A stretch of 5,647 bases of DNA from JADHUC01 sp964617665. GTDB taxonomy: Bacteria > Planctomycetota > Planctomycetia > Pirellulales > Pirellulaceae. The stretch is taken from assembly GCA_964617665.1 (NCBI GenBank), contig CAZUAH010000780.1:1-5647 (forward strand), in the 5' to 3' direction. The notes under the pieces were generated by a model. That model ran no database searches, was not told where the DNA came from, and saw only the letters and a list, made by a program, of their open reading frames with translations. This document shows positions 1 through 5,308 of the stretch, piece after piece (the first letter of the stretch is position 1; each line of letters starts with the position of its first letter). The position numbers and the translations under genes are program-made.

Positions 1-108
1 TTTATCGATCATCGCTCCGAAGACTCCGCGACGACCGATAAAACGCTGTCCGTTCCGCATCAACTCGGCTCCACGATTCTGACAGCGTCTGACGGACGGA
101 GAATGTGA
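1..108 (+). CDS. C-terminal fragment of an unidentified upstream gene
   Basis: Frame 1 is open from the first base to a TGA at 106-108, giving a 35-residue tail that begins FIDHRSED and ends SDGRRM. The TGA shares its last base with the ATG at 108 (TGATG), an arrangement typical of translationally coupled genes in one operon. The other two forward frames stop earlier, at 82 and 41. The tail is polar and rich in Ser, Thr and Asp, with no recognisable motif, so I cannot name the product. If the next gene is an immunity protein, this could be the end of its cognate toxin or a companion gene, but nothing in these residues shows that. The evidence for coding is only the open frame and the overlap. 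Confidence 0.42.
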   Translation, partial: FIDHRSEDSATTDKTLSVPHQLGSTILTASDGRRM

Positions 109-1160
109 TGGTCGACTGGCAGACCTGCTATCGTGTAGTGGCCGACGGGAAGGCCGTTTGGTGCGATGGTCTGACAGATGCTGACGGCGCTGAATTCCCT
201 TTCGGCGTTCCTGGAAAGCCGGTCAGAATCCAATCCGTGGTGTCCTATTACGATGATGAGCGAGTCGTAGAATCCGAAAGCGAGTTATCAGACAGCCTGA
301 CGGAATTGTGCAGTACTCTCACGATTAGCGCACGTGCCACTCAGTTGCTGCATCAGCTCGCCGTACACGAGGGCATTGAAGAATATCCCACGGATATACT
401 GAACAAGCGTGGCGAGATACTCGCTAAGTGGTCAACGTTCTTTGCGCGGAATATCTGCGATGCACTTGATCCCGAGCGGTCGGTCCTGGAGTGGTACGCG
501 CAGTCGAATACCGTCGCAGAGGTCCATTCCTGGAGTTTTGATTCCATGAAGCTCCCTGATGTGGATCTTTTTCTGTCCCCTCCATTGACCTGGATTGCGT
601 CTGAGCGAATGCGAAAGGCTTTCAGGCAGCACAAAATCAAGGGACTCCGATTTGTTCCGGTATGGTCCGCCAAGAAGGGGCCTGTTCCACAGAAGGAAAT
701 CGAGGAGAAGTTCGAAATCGATCTTCGCATTACACGAGTACAGGACGAGGGCCTGTCCAATCTGCGATATGCCATCAATCTTCAGAATCTGAACGCTGAG
801 GGAACGTGTGTATCTGACTCCGGTGTCTGTTGCCTTGCCGAGCTTCCTCGCTTACGAGTCCTGAAACTCGGCGATACAGCGGTGGGTGACAAAACCCTGG
901 AGGCGTTTCGAAGTGCGCCGAGCATTTCGGTGATGTCTGTCCCAAGAACGAATGTCACGGATAGGGGGCTATCGTCCCTGGCCGAATACCCGCGTCTACG
1001 GATCGTGGACTTAGAGGGTACGTCAGTAACCGACTCAGGTGTCGAGTCCCTGTGTCGCATCAAACGGCTGCAACGGGTAAACATCCGTGATACTGCTGTA
1101 TCCGATGTTGGTGTTGCGCGGCTGGCTGATGTGTTCCCCAAATGTGAAATAGTCCGCTAG
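108..1160 (+). CDS. Imm11/DUF1629-like protein with C-terminal leucine-rich repeats
   Basis: A protein of 350 residues from ATG 108. A GTG three bases earlier is possible, but GGAG at 98-101 is better spaced (6 nt) for the ATG. Residues about 1-190 form a globular domain. Its end, DVDLFLSPPLTWIASERMRK followed by KIKGLRFVPV, resembles the C-terminal part of Imm11 (DUF1629) proteins, where a 'D-lf....-vSerlr-al....-GveF.Pv' pattern is usual. From about residue 215 there are at least four planctomycete-type leucine-rich repeats (GVCCLAELPRLRVLKLGDTAV, then a weaker unit, then the LRIVDLEGTSVTDSGV and LQRVNIRDTAVSDVGV units). The protein closes with VFPKCEIV, like the usual C-terminal cap of such repeats. 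There is no signal peptide or membrane segment, so it is probably cytoplasmic. Imm11 proteins are predicted immunity proteins of polymorphic toxin systems; LRRs bind proteins. The LRR call is firm and the Imm11 call is a motif-level resemblance. The 1-nt overlap with the upstream gene suggests co-translation. Confidence 0.8.
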   Translation: MVDWQTCYRVVADGKAVWCDGLTDADGAEFPFGVPGKPVRIQSVVSYYDDERVVESESELSDSLTELCSTLTISARATQLLHQLAVHEGIEEYPTDILNKRGEILAKWSTFFARNICDALDPERSVLEWYAQSNTVAEVHSWSFDSMKLPDVDLFLSPPLTWIASERMRKAFRQHKIKGLRFVPVWSAKKGPVPQKEIEEKFEIDLRITRVQDEGLSNLRYAINLQNLNAEGTCVSDSGVCCLAELPRLRVLKLGDTAVGDKTLEAFRSAPSISVMSVPRTNVTDRGLSSLAEYPRLRIVDLEGTSVTDSGVESLCRIKRLQRVNIRDTAVSDVGVARLADVFPKCEIVR

Positions 1161-1177
1161 TTCGTTATACAGCGTCA

Positions 1178-1194
1178 CGCCTTCTGAGAAGGTG
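1178..1194 (+). other. Small hairpin over the putative start of the next gene
   Basis: CGCCTTC (1178-1184) pairs with GAAGGTG (1188-1194) around a TGA loop: seven pairs, one of them G-U. It lies 17 bases after the stop of the LRR gene and has no T-run, so it is a poor intrinsic terminator. It covers the GTG at 1192, and could therefore limit initiation there if that codon is used. GGTGGTACAG (1191-1200) also resembles the -10 region of the promoter-bearing repeats found later in the window, with TACAGT in place of TACAAT. Confidence 0.3.
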
Positions 1195-1794
1195 GTACAG
1201 TTACAAGAACGGGCTCCCGGATGGAACGGGGAAGATGCGGAACAATGCGATGCACACCGAGCGGCGATTGGTGCGAATTTCCAGGGTGGTCGGCTTACGC
1301 TTTGCACTTGCAAGCATAAGCTTCGCGCCGAACGACCAGCAGAACAATGGGATGGGTGGTGGATCGCGGGTTTTGCCAACTGCTCTGGGCGCATTTGGCT
1401 GTTTTATGTGGCGAAAGTCGAATGTGGCTATTCTTCTGCGAGGGAAATATGGAACGCACTGAACCAGAAGGAGCAGGAAGCGAAGAATGCGAGATTCAAT
1501 AAGCACGGCGATATCTTTGAACCGCTGACTGACTTGGAGAAGGATGAATTTGACTCGGATTCTTACCACTCGCCCCTAATAGGTCATCGACATCGCCAGA
1601 ACTTCAGAGATGAGAAGTGGCGTATCGACATTGAGTACTACGACGAGAAGTGCGGTCGCCATTCTGCTCACCTTTCGGCCACTCCGTTCAAGACATTCAT
1701 CTGGCGTTCACCTACGCTGTACGTCAAGGATTGGCCTCGCCATAAGAAGCTGACGAGCGTGAATCATCTACTTTCGCTTCTGCGCTCTGATTAG
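1192..1794 (+). CDS. Divergent Nmad2-like protein (predicted nucleotide-modification-associated)
   Basis: Read as 200 residues from GTG 1192. Residues 28-45 (GANFQGGRLTLCTCKHKL) line up with the GFAPNPF..CTL region of the Nmad2 protein at 4609. WDGWWIAGF (53-61) matches its GDYIAGF, and IWLFYVAKVE (68-77) matches its RLVHVMEV strand. Later blocks are HGDIF.PLTD (105-114), a His/Arg-rich stretch GHRHR (131-135), and FIWRSP (169-174). I recognise the LTLCTCKH...WIAGF pattern as a conserved bacterial family of unknown activity; placing it near Nmad2 is inference from these shared blocks. The catalytic role is unknown. The start is weak: GTG 1192 has no spaced Shine-Dalgarno and sits in a hairpin. 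The frame is open back to 1153 without an ATG, and no strand equivalent to the Nmad2 N terminus is obvious. A truncated N terminus or an upstream frameshift is possible. It follows the LRR gene by 31 bases. Confidence 0.65.
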   Translation: MVQLQERAPGWNGEDAEQCDAHRAAIGANFQGGRLTLCTCKHKLRAERPAEQWDGWWIAGFANCSGRIWLFYVAKVECGYSSAREIWNALNQKEQEAKNARFNKHGDIFEPLTDLEKDEFDSDSYHSPLIGHRHRQNFRDEKWRIDIEYYDEKCGRHSAHLSATPFKTFIWRSPTLYVKDWPRHKKLTSVNHLLSLLRSD

Positions 1795-1829
1795 ATTCGG
1801 CATCCTACTGAGATACGGTCCGCCGAATC
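1794..1829 (+). other. Stem-loop immediately after the Nmad2-like stop codon
   Basis: GATTCGGC (1794-1801) and GCCGAATC (1822-1829) form a perfect 8-bp stem with a 20-nt loop. It starts on the last base of the TAG stop and comes just before a stronger hairpin at 1835. The pair probably marks the 3' end of the transcript or protects it. Confidence 0.4.
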
Positions 1830-1834
1830 GGGTA

Positions 1835-1857
1835 AGGGCCGGTTTTCTCCCGGCCCT
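1835..1857 (+). terminator. Strong GC hairpin, possible transcription terminator lacking a U-tract
   Basis: AGGGCCGG (1835-1842) pairs perfectly with CCGGCCCT (1850-1857) around the 7-nt loop TTTTCTC. Its position, 40 bases after the stop of the Nmad2-like gene, fits a terminator. The downstream bases are CCCCACAG rather than a T-run, so it is not a canonical Rho-independent terminator; an RNA-stabilising or pausing role is equally possible. On the reverse strand there is likewise no strong T-run. Confidence 0.45.
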
Positions 1858-1920
1858 CCCCACAGCGCCATGCAACTCCACACTGGGCAAGTGCATGCAA
1901 GCCCACAGCCCTCTCTGGGT

Positions 1921-1972
1921 CACAGTTCAGCCGGCGAAGAAGAAGTTCCAGCCGGAGGTGCTGAAGTCTGTG
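1921..1972 (+). other. Bulged long stem-loop inside repeat copy 1
   Basis: CACAG-TTCAG-CCGGC (1921-1935) can pair with GCCGG (1951-1955), CTGAA (1961-1965) and CTGTG (1968-1972). That makes fifteen pairs with a 15-nt loop and bulges of 5 and 2 nt, all on the 3' arm. An alternative outer pairing is GCCCACAG (1901-1908) with CTGTGGGC (1968-1975). One-sided bulges resemble structured recombination or RNA elements, but copies 2 and 3 do not keep this fold, so its function is unknown. Confidence 0.4.
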
Positions 1973-2034
1973 GGCGGCGAATGAGTCTGCCCGCCGCTCC
2001 GTTGAGAATCTCTGCACAATCTCGCCCCAAGATG

Positions 2035-2061
2035 TTGCACGGGCGTTCGGGGTGGTACAAT
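2035..2061 (+). promoter_or_regulatory. Putative promoter of the EVE-like gene (TTGCAC / TACAAT)
   Basis: TTGCAC (2035-2040) and TACAAT (2056-2061) resemble -35 and -10 boxes with a short 15-bp spacer. The TACAAT lies 65 nt before ATG 2127. The same box with the same spacing to a start codon recurs before two other genes here, which is the main support. Confidence 0.5.
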
Positions 2062-2126
2062 GCGGCGAGTCAGGAAGGGGGGGCAATTGCCACCTCGTTT
2101 ATGGTTCTCGGAGGTGCACTGCTATC

Positions 2127-2642
2127 ATGCCCCGTTTCACAACAATCTCGCCGACCTGCCAGCCGGGTGGGAAGCCCGCAGCTTGGGGGCGGTTCCGAGA
2201 CGGCGGCTACATCGCGATTGGGTGGTGCTACGACACCGATCTGACCGGCATGAGCATCGAGCAGATATTGCGGCTCATTCCTGGCACCTCGGCGAACGAT
2301 CGTGATGAGCGGGACGGGCTGCACTCGTTCCCGATCTTCTGGGAGCTGTGCCAACGGGGTGCGGTCGGCAGCGGGGACTATGTGGCGGTCAAGAACGTCA
2401 ACCACGGTCTGTTTGGCGTGGGGATCATAGAGTCGGGGTACAAGTATTCGCGGTACAAGCACGACACGGGAGAGCCGGACCACTTCTACCCCCACTACCT
2501 GGATGTGGAATGGGTCTGGACCGCCGACATCCCCAGCGACTCTCTGGACTTTACCAATGATGAGCGCTGGCAGCCTTACGGAACGATCGGCCAGTTGTAC
2601 ATGGAGCCGCCGGCCTTCATCGGGCCTTACACGAGGGGGTAG
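2127..2642 (+). CDS. EVE/PUA-like domain protein, predicted modified-nucleic-acid reader
   Basis: Protein of 171 residues. ATG 2127 is chosen because GGAGGTG (2110-2116) lies 10 nt upstream. The frame is open further left to a GTG at 2052, but that codon falls inside the conserved GGTGGTACAAT of the repeat. Features in order: YIAIGW (28-33), a charged variable segment (55-64), FWELCQRGAVGSGDYVAVKN (71-90) leading to GLFGVGIIESGY (94-105), then HYLDVEWVW (123-131) and TIGQLY (153-158). This follows the EVE/McrB-N type of PUA-like beta barrel: 'yiaiGW', a 'GD.V.v....-GvG.v' strand pair, and '.y...V.W'. Such domains flip out and bind modified bases, for example 5-methylcytosine or its derivatives, and often sit next to restriction modules. 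Here the domain stands alone, without the GTPase of McrB. It is 110 bases upstream of the HTH-DUF262-HNH gene with no terminator between, so the two are probably co-transcribed. Ligand unknown. Confidence 0.75.
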   Translation: MPRFTTISPTCQPGGKPAAWGRFRDGGYIAIGWCYDTDLTGMSIEQILRLIPGTSANDRDERDGLHSFPIFWELCQRGAVGSGDYVAVKNVNHGLFGVGIIESGYKYSRYKHDTGEPDHFYPHYLDVEWVWTADIPSDSLDFTNDERWQPYGTIGQLYMEPPAFIGPYTRG

Positions 2643-2711
2643 CCGCCGAACCAGCCGCTGCAGCAGACCGGGGTCGTTGGGGCAGCAGGAGAAAATGGCA
2701 ACAGAAGGAGG

Positions 2712-2756
2712 ATGATCGTGCCCCACAGATTCCTCTGCGGTGAGGAGACGAAATGA
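2712..2756 (+). CDS. Possible 14-codon leader ORF coupled to the DUF262 gene
   Basis: ATG 2712 encodes 14 residues, MIVPHRFLCGEETK, ending at TGA 2754-2756. AGAAGGAGG (2703-2711) is a strong Shine-Dalgarno but touches the ATG. The stop overlaps the DUF262 start as ATGA (2753-2756). Its own ATG likewise overlaps the stop of a shorter reading frame, MATEGG (2695-2715), again as ATGA. Such chains usually indicate translational coupling. The DUF262 gene also has its own GAGGAG, so the leader may be fortuitous. Confidence 0.3.
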   Translation: MIVPHRFLCGEETK

Positions 2757-4372
2757 ATGCGCGAGAGGCAGCGAAAATTCTCGGAGTTTCTGCAGAGCAG
2801 GTGCGCCTGCTTTGTAGAACAGGCGTGATCAAATCGCAACGTCGTAAATTGGATAATGGTGACCCAAATGCCTCCCAGTACGACATCACGCTAGCAGAGG
2901 CACGACGTTTCCGTGATGACCCTAAGCGACTAGGTAGCAAACCGCTGCTCACGACGGATGGTAGCCCCCAGCAGCAGGCTCCCGGAGAAGTTGAACCCGA
3001 CAACAAGCCGGCTGATGCGACCGACAAACTGCAAGGAAGCACCGAGGATCAGAACGCCACAGTGAGACCGGAGTTGGACGATAACGAAGCCGATCCTAGA
3101 GAGCCGATCCGGGAAGACTCTGCCGCCATACGATGGCGAGACGTGCCCCAATCCGTGTATGAGTTCTGCCGTAGTTATGATCGCGGACGGATCGAATTGC
3201 AGCCGGAGTTCCAGCGTTATTACGTCTGGACGCCGAAGATCGCGAAGCGTTTCATCGAGAGCATTTTTCTTGGACTTCCAGTGCCCACGATCTACTTGTC
3301 TGAGACCGAGGACAACCGATTTCTGGTCATCGACGGACAACAACGTCTCCAGACAATCGTGGACTACCACCAGAACAAGTTCGCGCTCGCCTCCGTATCG
3401 GTCGAAAGCCTTTCGCCGTTGCAGGGCCTTTACTTCAGGGATCTTCCGTCGGCGTTGCAGGATCGCTTCGAGGATTACCGGCTTGCGATAATCGTACTGG
3501 AAAAATCATGCAGCCCGGAACTCAAGTTCGACATGTTTGAGCGGCTAAACCAGGGCTCGGTGAAACTAAACAATCAGGAACTGCGCAATTGCATCTATCG
3601 GGGTCCCTACAACGAGTTGCTGTGCAAACTTGCCGATTCCGCCCCGTTCATTCAAGCCTGTGGCTGGAAGTCGCGGCAGCGACGAATGAAGGGCGAGGAG
3701 ATGGTCCTGCGATTCTTCACCTTTCAACGCCGCAATGTGGAGAGTGTCAAAACGTACGAGGGCGCGCTGAACGAAGAGATGCGCACACACCAGAATCTGC
3801 CCGTGGATGAAGCGGCAGATCGGGAGCAAGTGTTTCGCGTTGCGCTCGCCTTGTGTGTGCTTGTCTTCGGCAAGAATCCATTTCGCATGTGGAAGGTCGG
3901 AAAGAACGAAGACGACCCGACCGGTCACTGGGAAGATCGGTTGAACACCGTTGTGTTTGAGATCCTGATGACTTCGTTTGCAGCGTATGAGAAGCCGCGA
4001 ATTGTCGAAAATGCCGACGCGATTCGAGAGGAGTTTATCAATCTCCTAAGCACGGATCAGTTCATGGTGGATTCCTTGTCCCTCGGAACCAACTCACGCC
4101 AAAAAATGCGATATCGGCATGATAAATGGCGCGCGGCGTTGCGGTCGCTGTTCAACACGACGGAACGTGAACCACGTCGCTTCAAACTTTCGCTCAAACG
4201 TGAACTCTGGCAACAAAACCCGACATGTGGAATCTGTGGCCAGAATATCTCCAGTCTTGAAGATGCTGCCGTAGATCACGTCGCGCATTACTGGCGAGGT
4301 GGACGGACAATCCCATCCAACGCACGCTTGACACACCGCTTCTGTAATTCGCGGCGCGGCGGTCGCGACTAG
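2753..4372 (+). CDS. HTH-DUF262-HNH protein, predicted DNA-targeting defence nuclease
   Basis: Protein of 539 residues; ATG 2753 has GAGGAG (2742-2747) 5 nt upstream. Residues 1-55 are an excisionase/MerR-like helix-turn-helix (AREAAKILGVSAEQVRLLCRTG). Residues 65-125 are a low-complexity Gln/Asp/Glu-rich linker. The DUF262 (GmrSD N-terminal, ParB/sulfiredoxin-like) domain follows: LQPEFQRYYVW (149-159), FIESIFLGLPVPTIYL (167-182), the signature VIDGQQRLQT (192-201), and FERLNQGSVKLNNQELRN (262-279). A helical middle region runs to about 470. The C terminus is an HNH nuclease: C492-x2-C495, catalytic-type D508-H509, GG (516-517), N523, then H528-x2-C531-N532. All expected residues are present, so it should be active. 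In GmrSD, BrxU and SspE, DUF262 uses DGQQR for nucleotide-dependent control and a His-Me-finger nuclease cuts phage DNA that is modified (GmrSD, BrxU) or after sensing host modification (SspE). Those use DUF1524; here a CxxC-type HNH replaces it and an HTH is added. DNA target unknown. Confidence 0.88.
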   Translation: MNAREAAKILGVSAEQVRLLCRTGVIKSQRRKLDNGDPNASQYDITLAEARRFRDDPKRLGSKPLLTTDGSPQQQAPGEVEPDNKPADATDKLQGSTEDQNATVRPELDDNEADPREPIREDSAAIRWRDVPQSVYEFCRSYDRGRIELQPEFQRYYVWTPKIAKRFIESIFLGLPVPTIYLSETEDNRFLVIDGQQRLQTIVDYHQNKFALASVSVESLSPLQGLYFRDLPSALQDRFEDYRLAIIVLEKSCSPELKFDMFERLNQGSVKLNNQELRNCIYRGPYNELLCKLADSAPFIQACGWKSRQRRMKGEEMVLRFFTFQRRNVESVKTYEGALNEEMRTHQNLPVDEAADREQVFRVALALCVLVFGKNPFRMWKVGKNEDDPTGHWEDRLNTVVFEILMTSFAAYEKPRIVENADAIREEFINLLSTDQFMVDSLSLGTNSRQKMRYRHDKWRAALRSLFNTTEREPRRFKLSLKRELWQQNPTCGICGQNISSLEDAAVDHVAHYWRGGRTIPSNARLTHRFCNSRRGGRD

Positions 4373-4499
4373 CGGCTGGTGTTATCAATCCCCCCGGTGA
4401 AATTCGCCAAATTCAACGTGTTCGGTGTCGATCGTGCGTTGGGTGTTGCGTGGTGGCTGCTGGCTTCGTCTGAAACGCGCGTCGGAAGTCTCGGCCTGA

Positions 4500-4527
4500 A
4501 ACCGCCCCAAGATGTTTCTGGGCGGTT
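4500..4527 (+). other. Perfect 8-bp hairpin just upstream of the -10 box in copy 2
   Basis: AACCGCCC (4500-4507) pairs with GGGCGGTT (4520-4527) with a 12-nt loop. Copy 1 keeps a 5-bp version (CGCCC 2023-2027 with GGGCG 2041-2045). Copy 3 has lost it, but carries the palindrome CGGACGTCCG (5469-5478) in the corresponding place. It could be a regulator-binding dyad overlapping the promoter, or a terminator remnant; there is no T-run. Confidence 0.4.
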
Positions 4528-4541
4528 CTGGGTGGTACAAT
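4515..4541 (+). promoter_or_regulatory. Putative promoter of the Nmad2 gene (TTTCTG / TACAAT)
   Basis: TACAAT (4536-4541) sits in the conserved GGTGGTACAATGCGG, 67 nt before ATG 4609. The -35 position holds TTTCTG (4515-4520) where copies 1 and 3 have TTGCAC, with the same 15-bp spacing. The -35 is therefore weak in this copy, and the call rests on conservation of the -10 and its distance to the gene. Confidence 0.45.
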
Positions 4542-4594
4542 GCGGGGAAGTGATGTGCAGATTCGGCCTTATGAATGCGGGTTCGGGGCTTGAG

Positions 4595-4601
4595 AAAGGA
4601 G
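4595..4601 (+). promoter_or_regulatory. Ribosome binding site fixing the Nmad2 start
   Basis: AAAGGAG lies 7 nt before ATG 4609, ideal spacing. A second GGAGG at 4603-4607 touches the ATG and is too close to be used. This favours 4609 over the in-frame ATG at 4633. Confidence 0.6.
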
Positions 4602-4608
4602 CGGAGGT

Positions 4609-5283
4609 ATGGGCGTGGTTTGCTTTTACGTGATGACGACTGATACAGGCTTTGCTCCGAACCCATTTCACGGATGGTGCACTTTGCTCGGGTGCTCTCC
4701 GAACTACCATGCCAAACTCACGCCTGGCGATTACATCGCGGGTTTCTTTCGTTCTGGCGGACCGCCGCGACTTGTCCACGTCATGGAGGTGTCCGAGACG
4801 TTTGACTACGACGAGTACTACCGGGACCGCCGCTTTGAGCAGAAAAAACCTCGCAGGGATGGCACTTGGCAGGAACGCGCAGGCAACAATATCTACTTCC
4901 TAGATCAGTCAGATCAGTACGTGCAGGACGAGAACGCTTGCTTTCACACAAAAGCGGCGAAGGTCAAGCAGGACTTGAAGCACCCTGTGGTATTTGCTGG
5001 CCGCAACTTCGCATACTTCGGAGAAATGGCCGAGACCGACAACGCCCTGTTGCTGCCGAAACGATTCCACTGGTGCTTGACAAACCGAGCGGTCAAGAAC
5101 CTGATAGACGAATGCCAAGACTACGATCCATTCCTAACGTGGGCATTCAGCCACGGGAGCGGGCAAGTTGGGCTGCCGCGCGATAGGGAGATCGACGGTG
5201 AAGCCAAGAAACGTGGGAAATGCGGGCCCGGTGTGTGCAACGACGAAATGGACGAAGGCGTCAACGACGACTGTGGCTCATGA
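4609..5283 (+). CDS. Nmad2-family protein (nucleotide modification associated domain 2)
   Basis: Protein of 224 residues. Residues 6-140 follow the Nmad2 pattern closely: YVMTTDTGFAPNPFHGWCTL (7-26), GDYIAGF (40-46), a strand RLVHVMEV (54-61), FDYDEYYRDRRFEQKKP (65-81), GNNIYF (92-97), then VVFAGRNFAYFG (127-138). Family members usually read 'DYGFAPNPF.G.CTLA.CKP.IR...GDWI.G', '.FDEYW.DPRF..K.P', 'GDNIY' and 'VLIS.dF.YFG'. The usual CKP.IR is changed here to CSPNYH, and GDNIY to GNNIY. The tail after about 190 is charged and probably disordered. There is no signal peptide or membrane segment. The family was defined computationally from neighbourhoods of DNA-modification genes in phages and bacteria; its biochemical activity is, to my knowledge, not established. 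Its place beside an EVE reader and a DUF262-HNH nuclease fits a part in marking or recognising modified DNA. It probably has its own promoter in repeat copy 2. Confidence 0.8.
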   Translation: MGVVCFYVMTTDTGFAPNPFHGWCTLLGCSPNYHAKLTPGDYIAGFFRSGGPPRLVHVMEVSETFDYDEYYRDRRFEQKKPRRDGTWQERAGNNIYFLDQSDQYVQDENACFHTKAAKVKQDLKHPVVFAGRNFAYFGEMAETDNALLLPKRFHWCLTNRAVKNLIDECQDYDPFLTWAFSHGSGQVGLPRDREIDGEAKKRGKCGPGVCNDEMDEGVNDDCGS

Positions 5284-5308
5284 TCCCAAACTAATCGAGT
5301 AAGGCGCC

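Larger units (their letters stand above)
1900..2065 (+). repeat. Intergenic repeat, copy 1 (most divergent)
   Basis: This occupies most of the 332-base gene-free stretch 1795-2126. Its left end, AGCCCACAGCCCTCTCT (1900-1916), is identical to 5309-5325 of copy 3, and both then carry GTTCAGCCG (1925-1933 and 5341-5349). Its right end shares CGCCCCAAGATGTT (2023-2036) with copy 2, and GGTGGTACAATGCGG (2051-2065) with both other copies. The central GTGTTCGGTGT...GTGCGTTGGG block of copies 2 and 3 is missing or unrecognisable. Just before it, CATGCAA is repeated at 1869-1875 and 1894-1900. It lies directly upstream of the EVE-like gene and ends in a promoter-like box. Confidence 0.65.
4418..4575 (+). 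repeat. Intergenic repeat, copy 2
   Basis: Spans nearly all of the gap between the DUF262 and Nmad2 genes. The first 46 bases (4418-4463, starting GTGTTCGGTGT and ending GTGGTGGCTGCTGG) match copy 3 from 5366 with four mismatches. The end (GGTGGTACAATGCGGGGAAGTG, then GATTCGGCC.TATGAA) also matches copy 3. It shares CGCCCCAAGATGTT with copy 1. The middle is more diverged. It carries the promoter-like boxes for the Nmad2 gene and no coding sequence I can support. Confidence 0.8.

Noticed and set aside
43..88. Inverted repeat ACGCTGTC (43-50) / GACAGCGT (81-88)
   Set aside because: Lies within the likely coding tail of the upstream gene, with a 30-nt loop and a competing pairing (GTCCGT/ACGGAC); no support for a function.
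353..778. 141-residue minus-strand open frame opposite the Imm11-like/LRR gene
   Set aside because: Antisense to a gene with clear protein motifs; Ser/Arg-rich composition typical of a shadow frame.
2052..2126. In-frame extension of the EVE-like protein to GTG 2052
   Set aside because: The extension is encoded by the conserved GGTGGTACAAT repeat end, while ATG 2127 has a good GGAGGTG 10 nt upstream.
1870..2244. 124-residue + strand open frame across repeat copy 1 and the EVE gene start
   Set aside because: Low-complexity Gly/Ser/Pro composition, runs through the repeat and promoter box, and is out of frame with the motif-bearing EVE protein.
2070..2726. 218-residue open frame on the minus strand
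   Set aside because: Lies antisense to the EVE-like gene, is Arg/Pro-rich with no recognisable motif, and looks like a GC-rich shadow.
4411..4444. ATTCAAC (4411-4417) ... GTTGGGT (4438-4444), matching the RYYYAAC and GTTRRRY boxes of integron attC sites
   Set aside because: Only 34 nt long, shorter than known attC sites. Copy 3 keeps GTTGGGC but has no RYYYAAC partner, and copy 1 has neither. Probably chance.
4369..4779. Minus-strand open frames across repeat copies 2 and 3 giving similar peptides (HHATPNARSTPNT and HHVTPNARSTPNT)
   Set aside because: The similarity comes from the shared DNA repeat; the frames have no domain or plausible start and overlap the Nmad2 gene.
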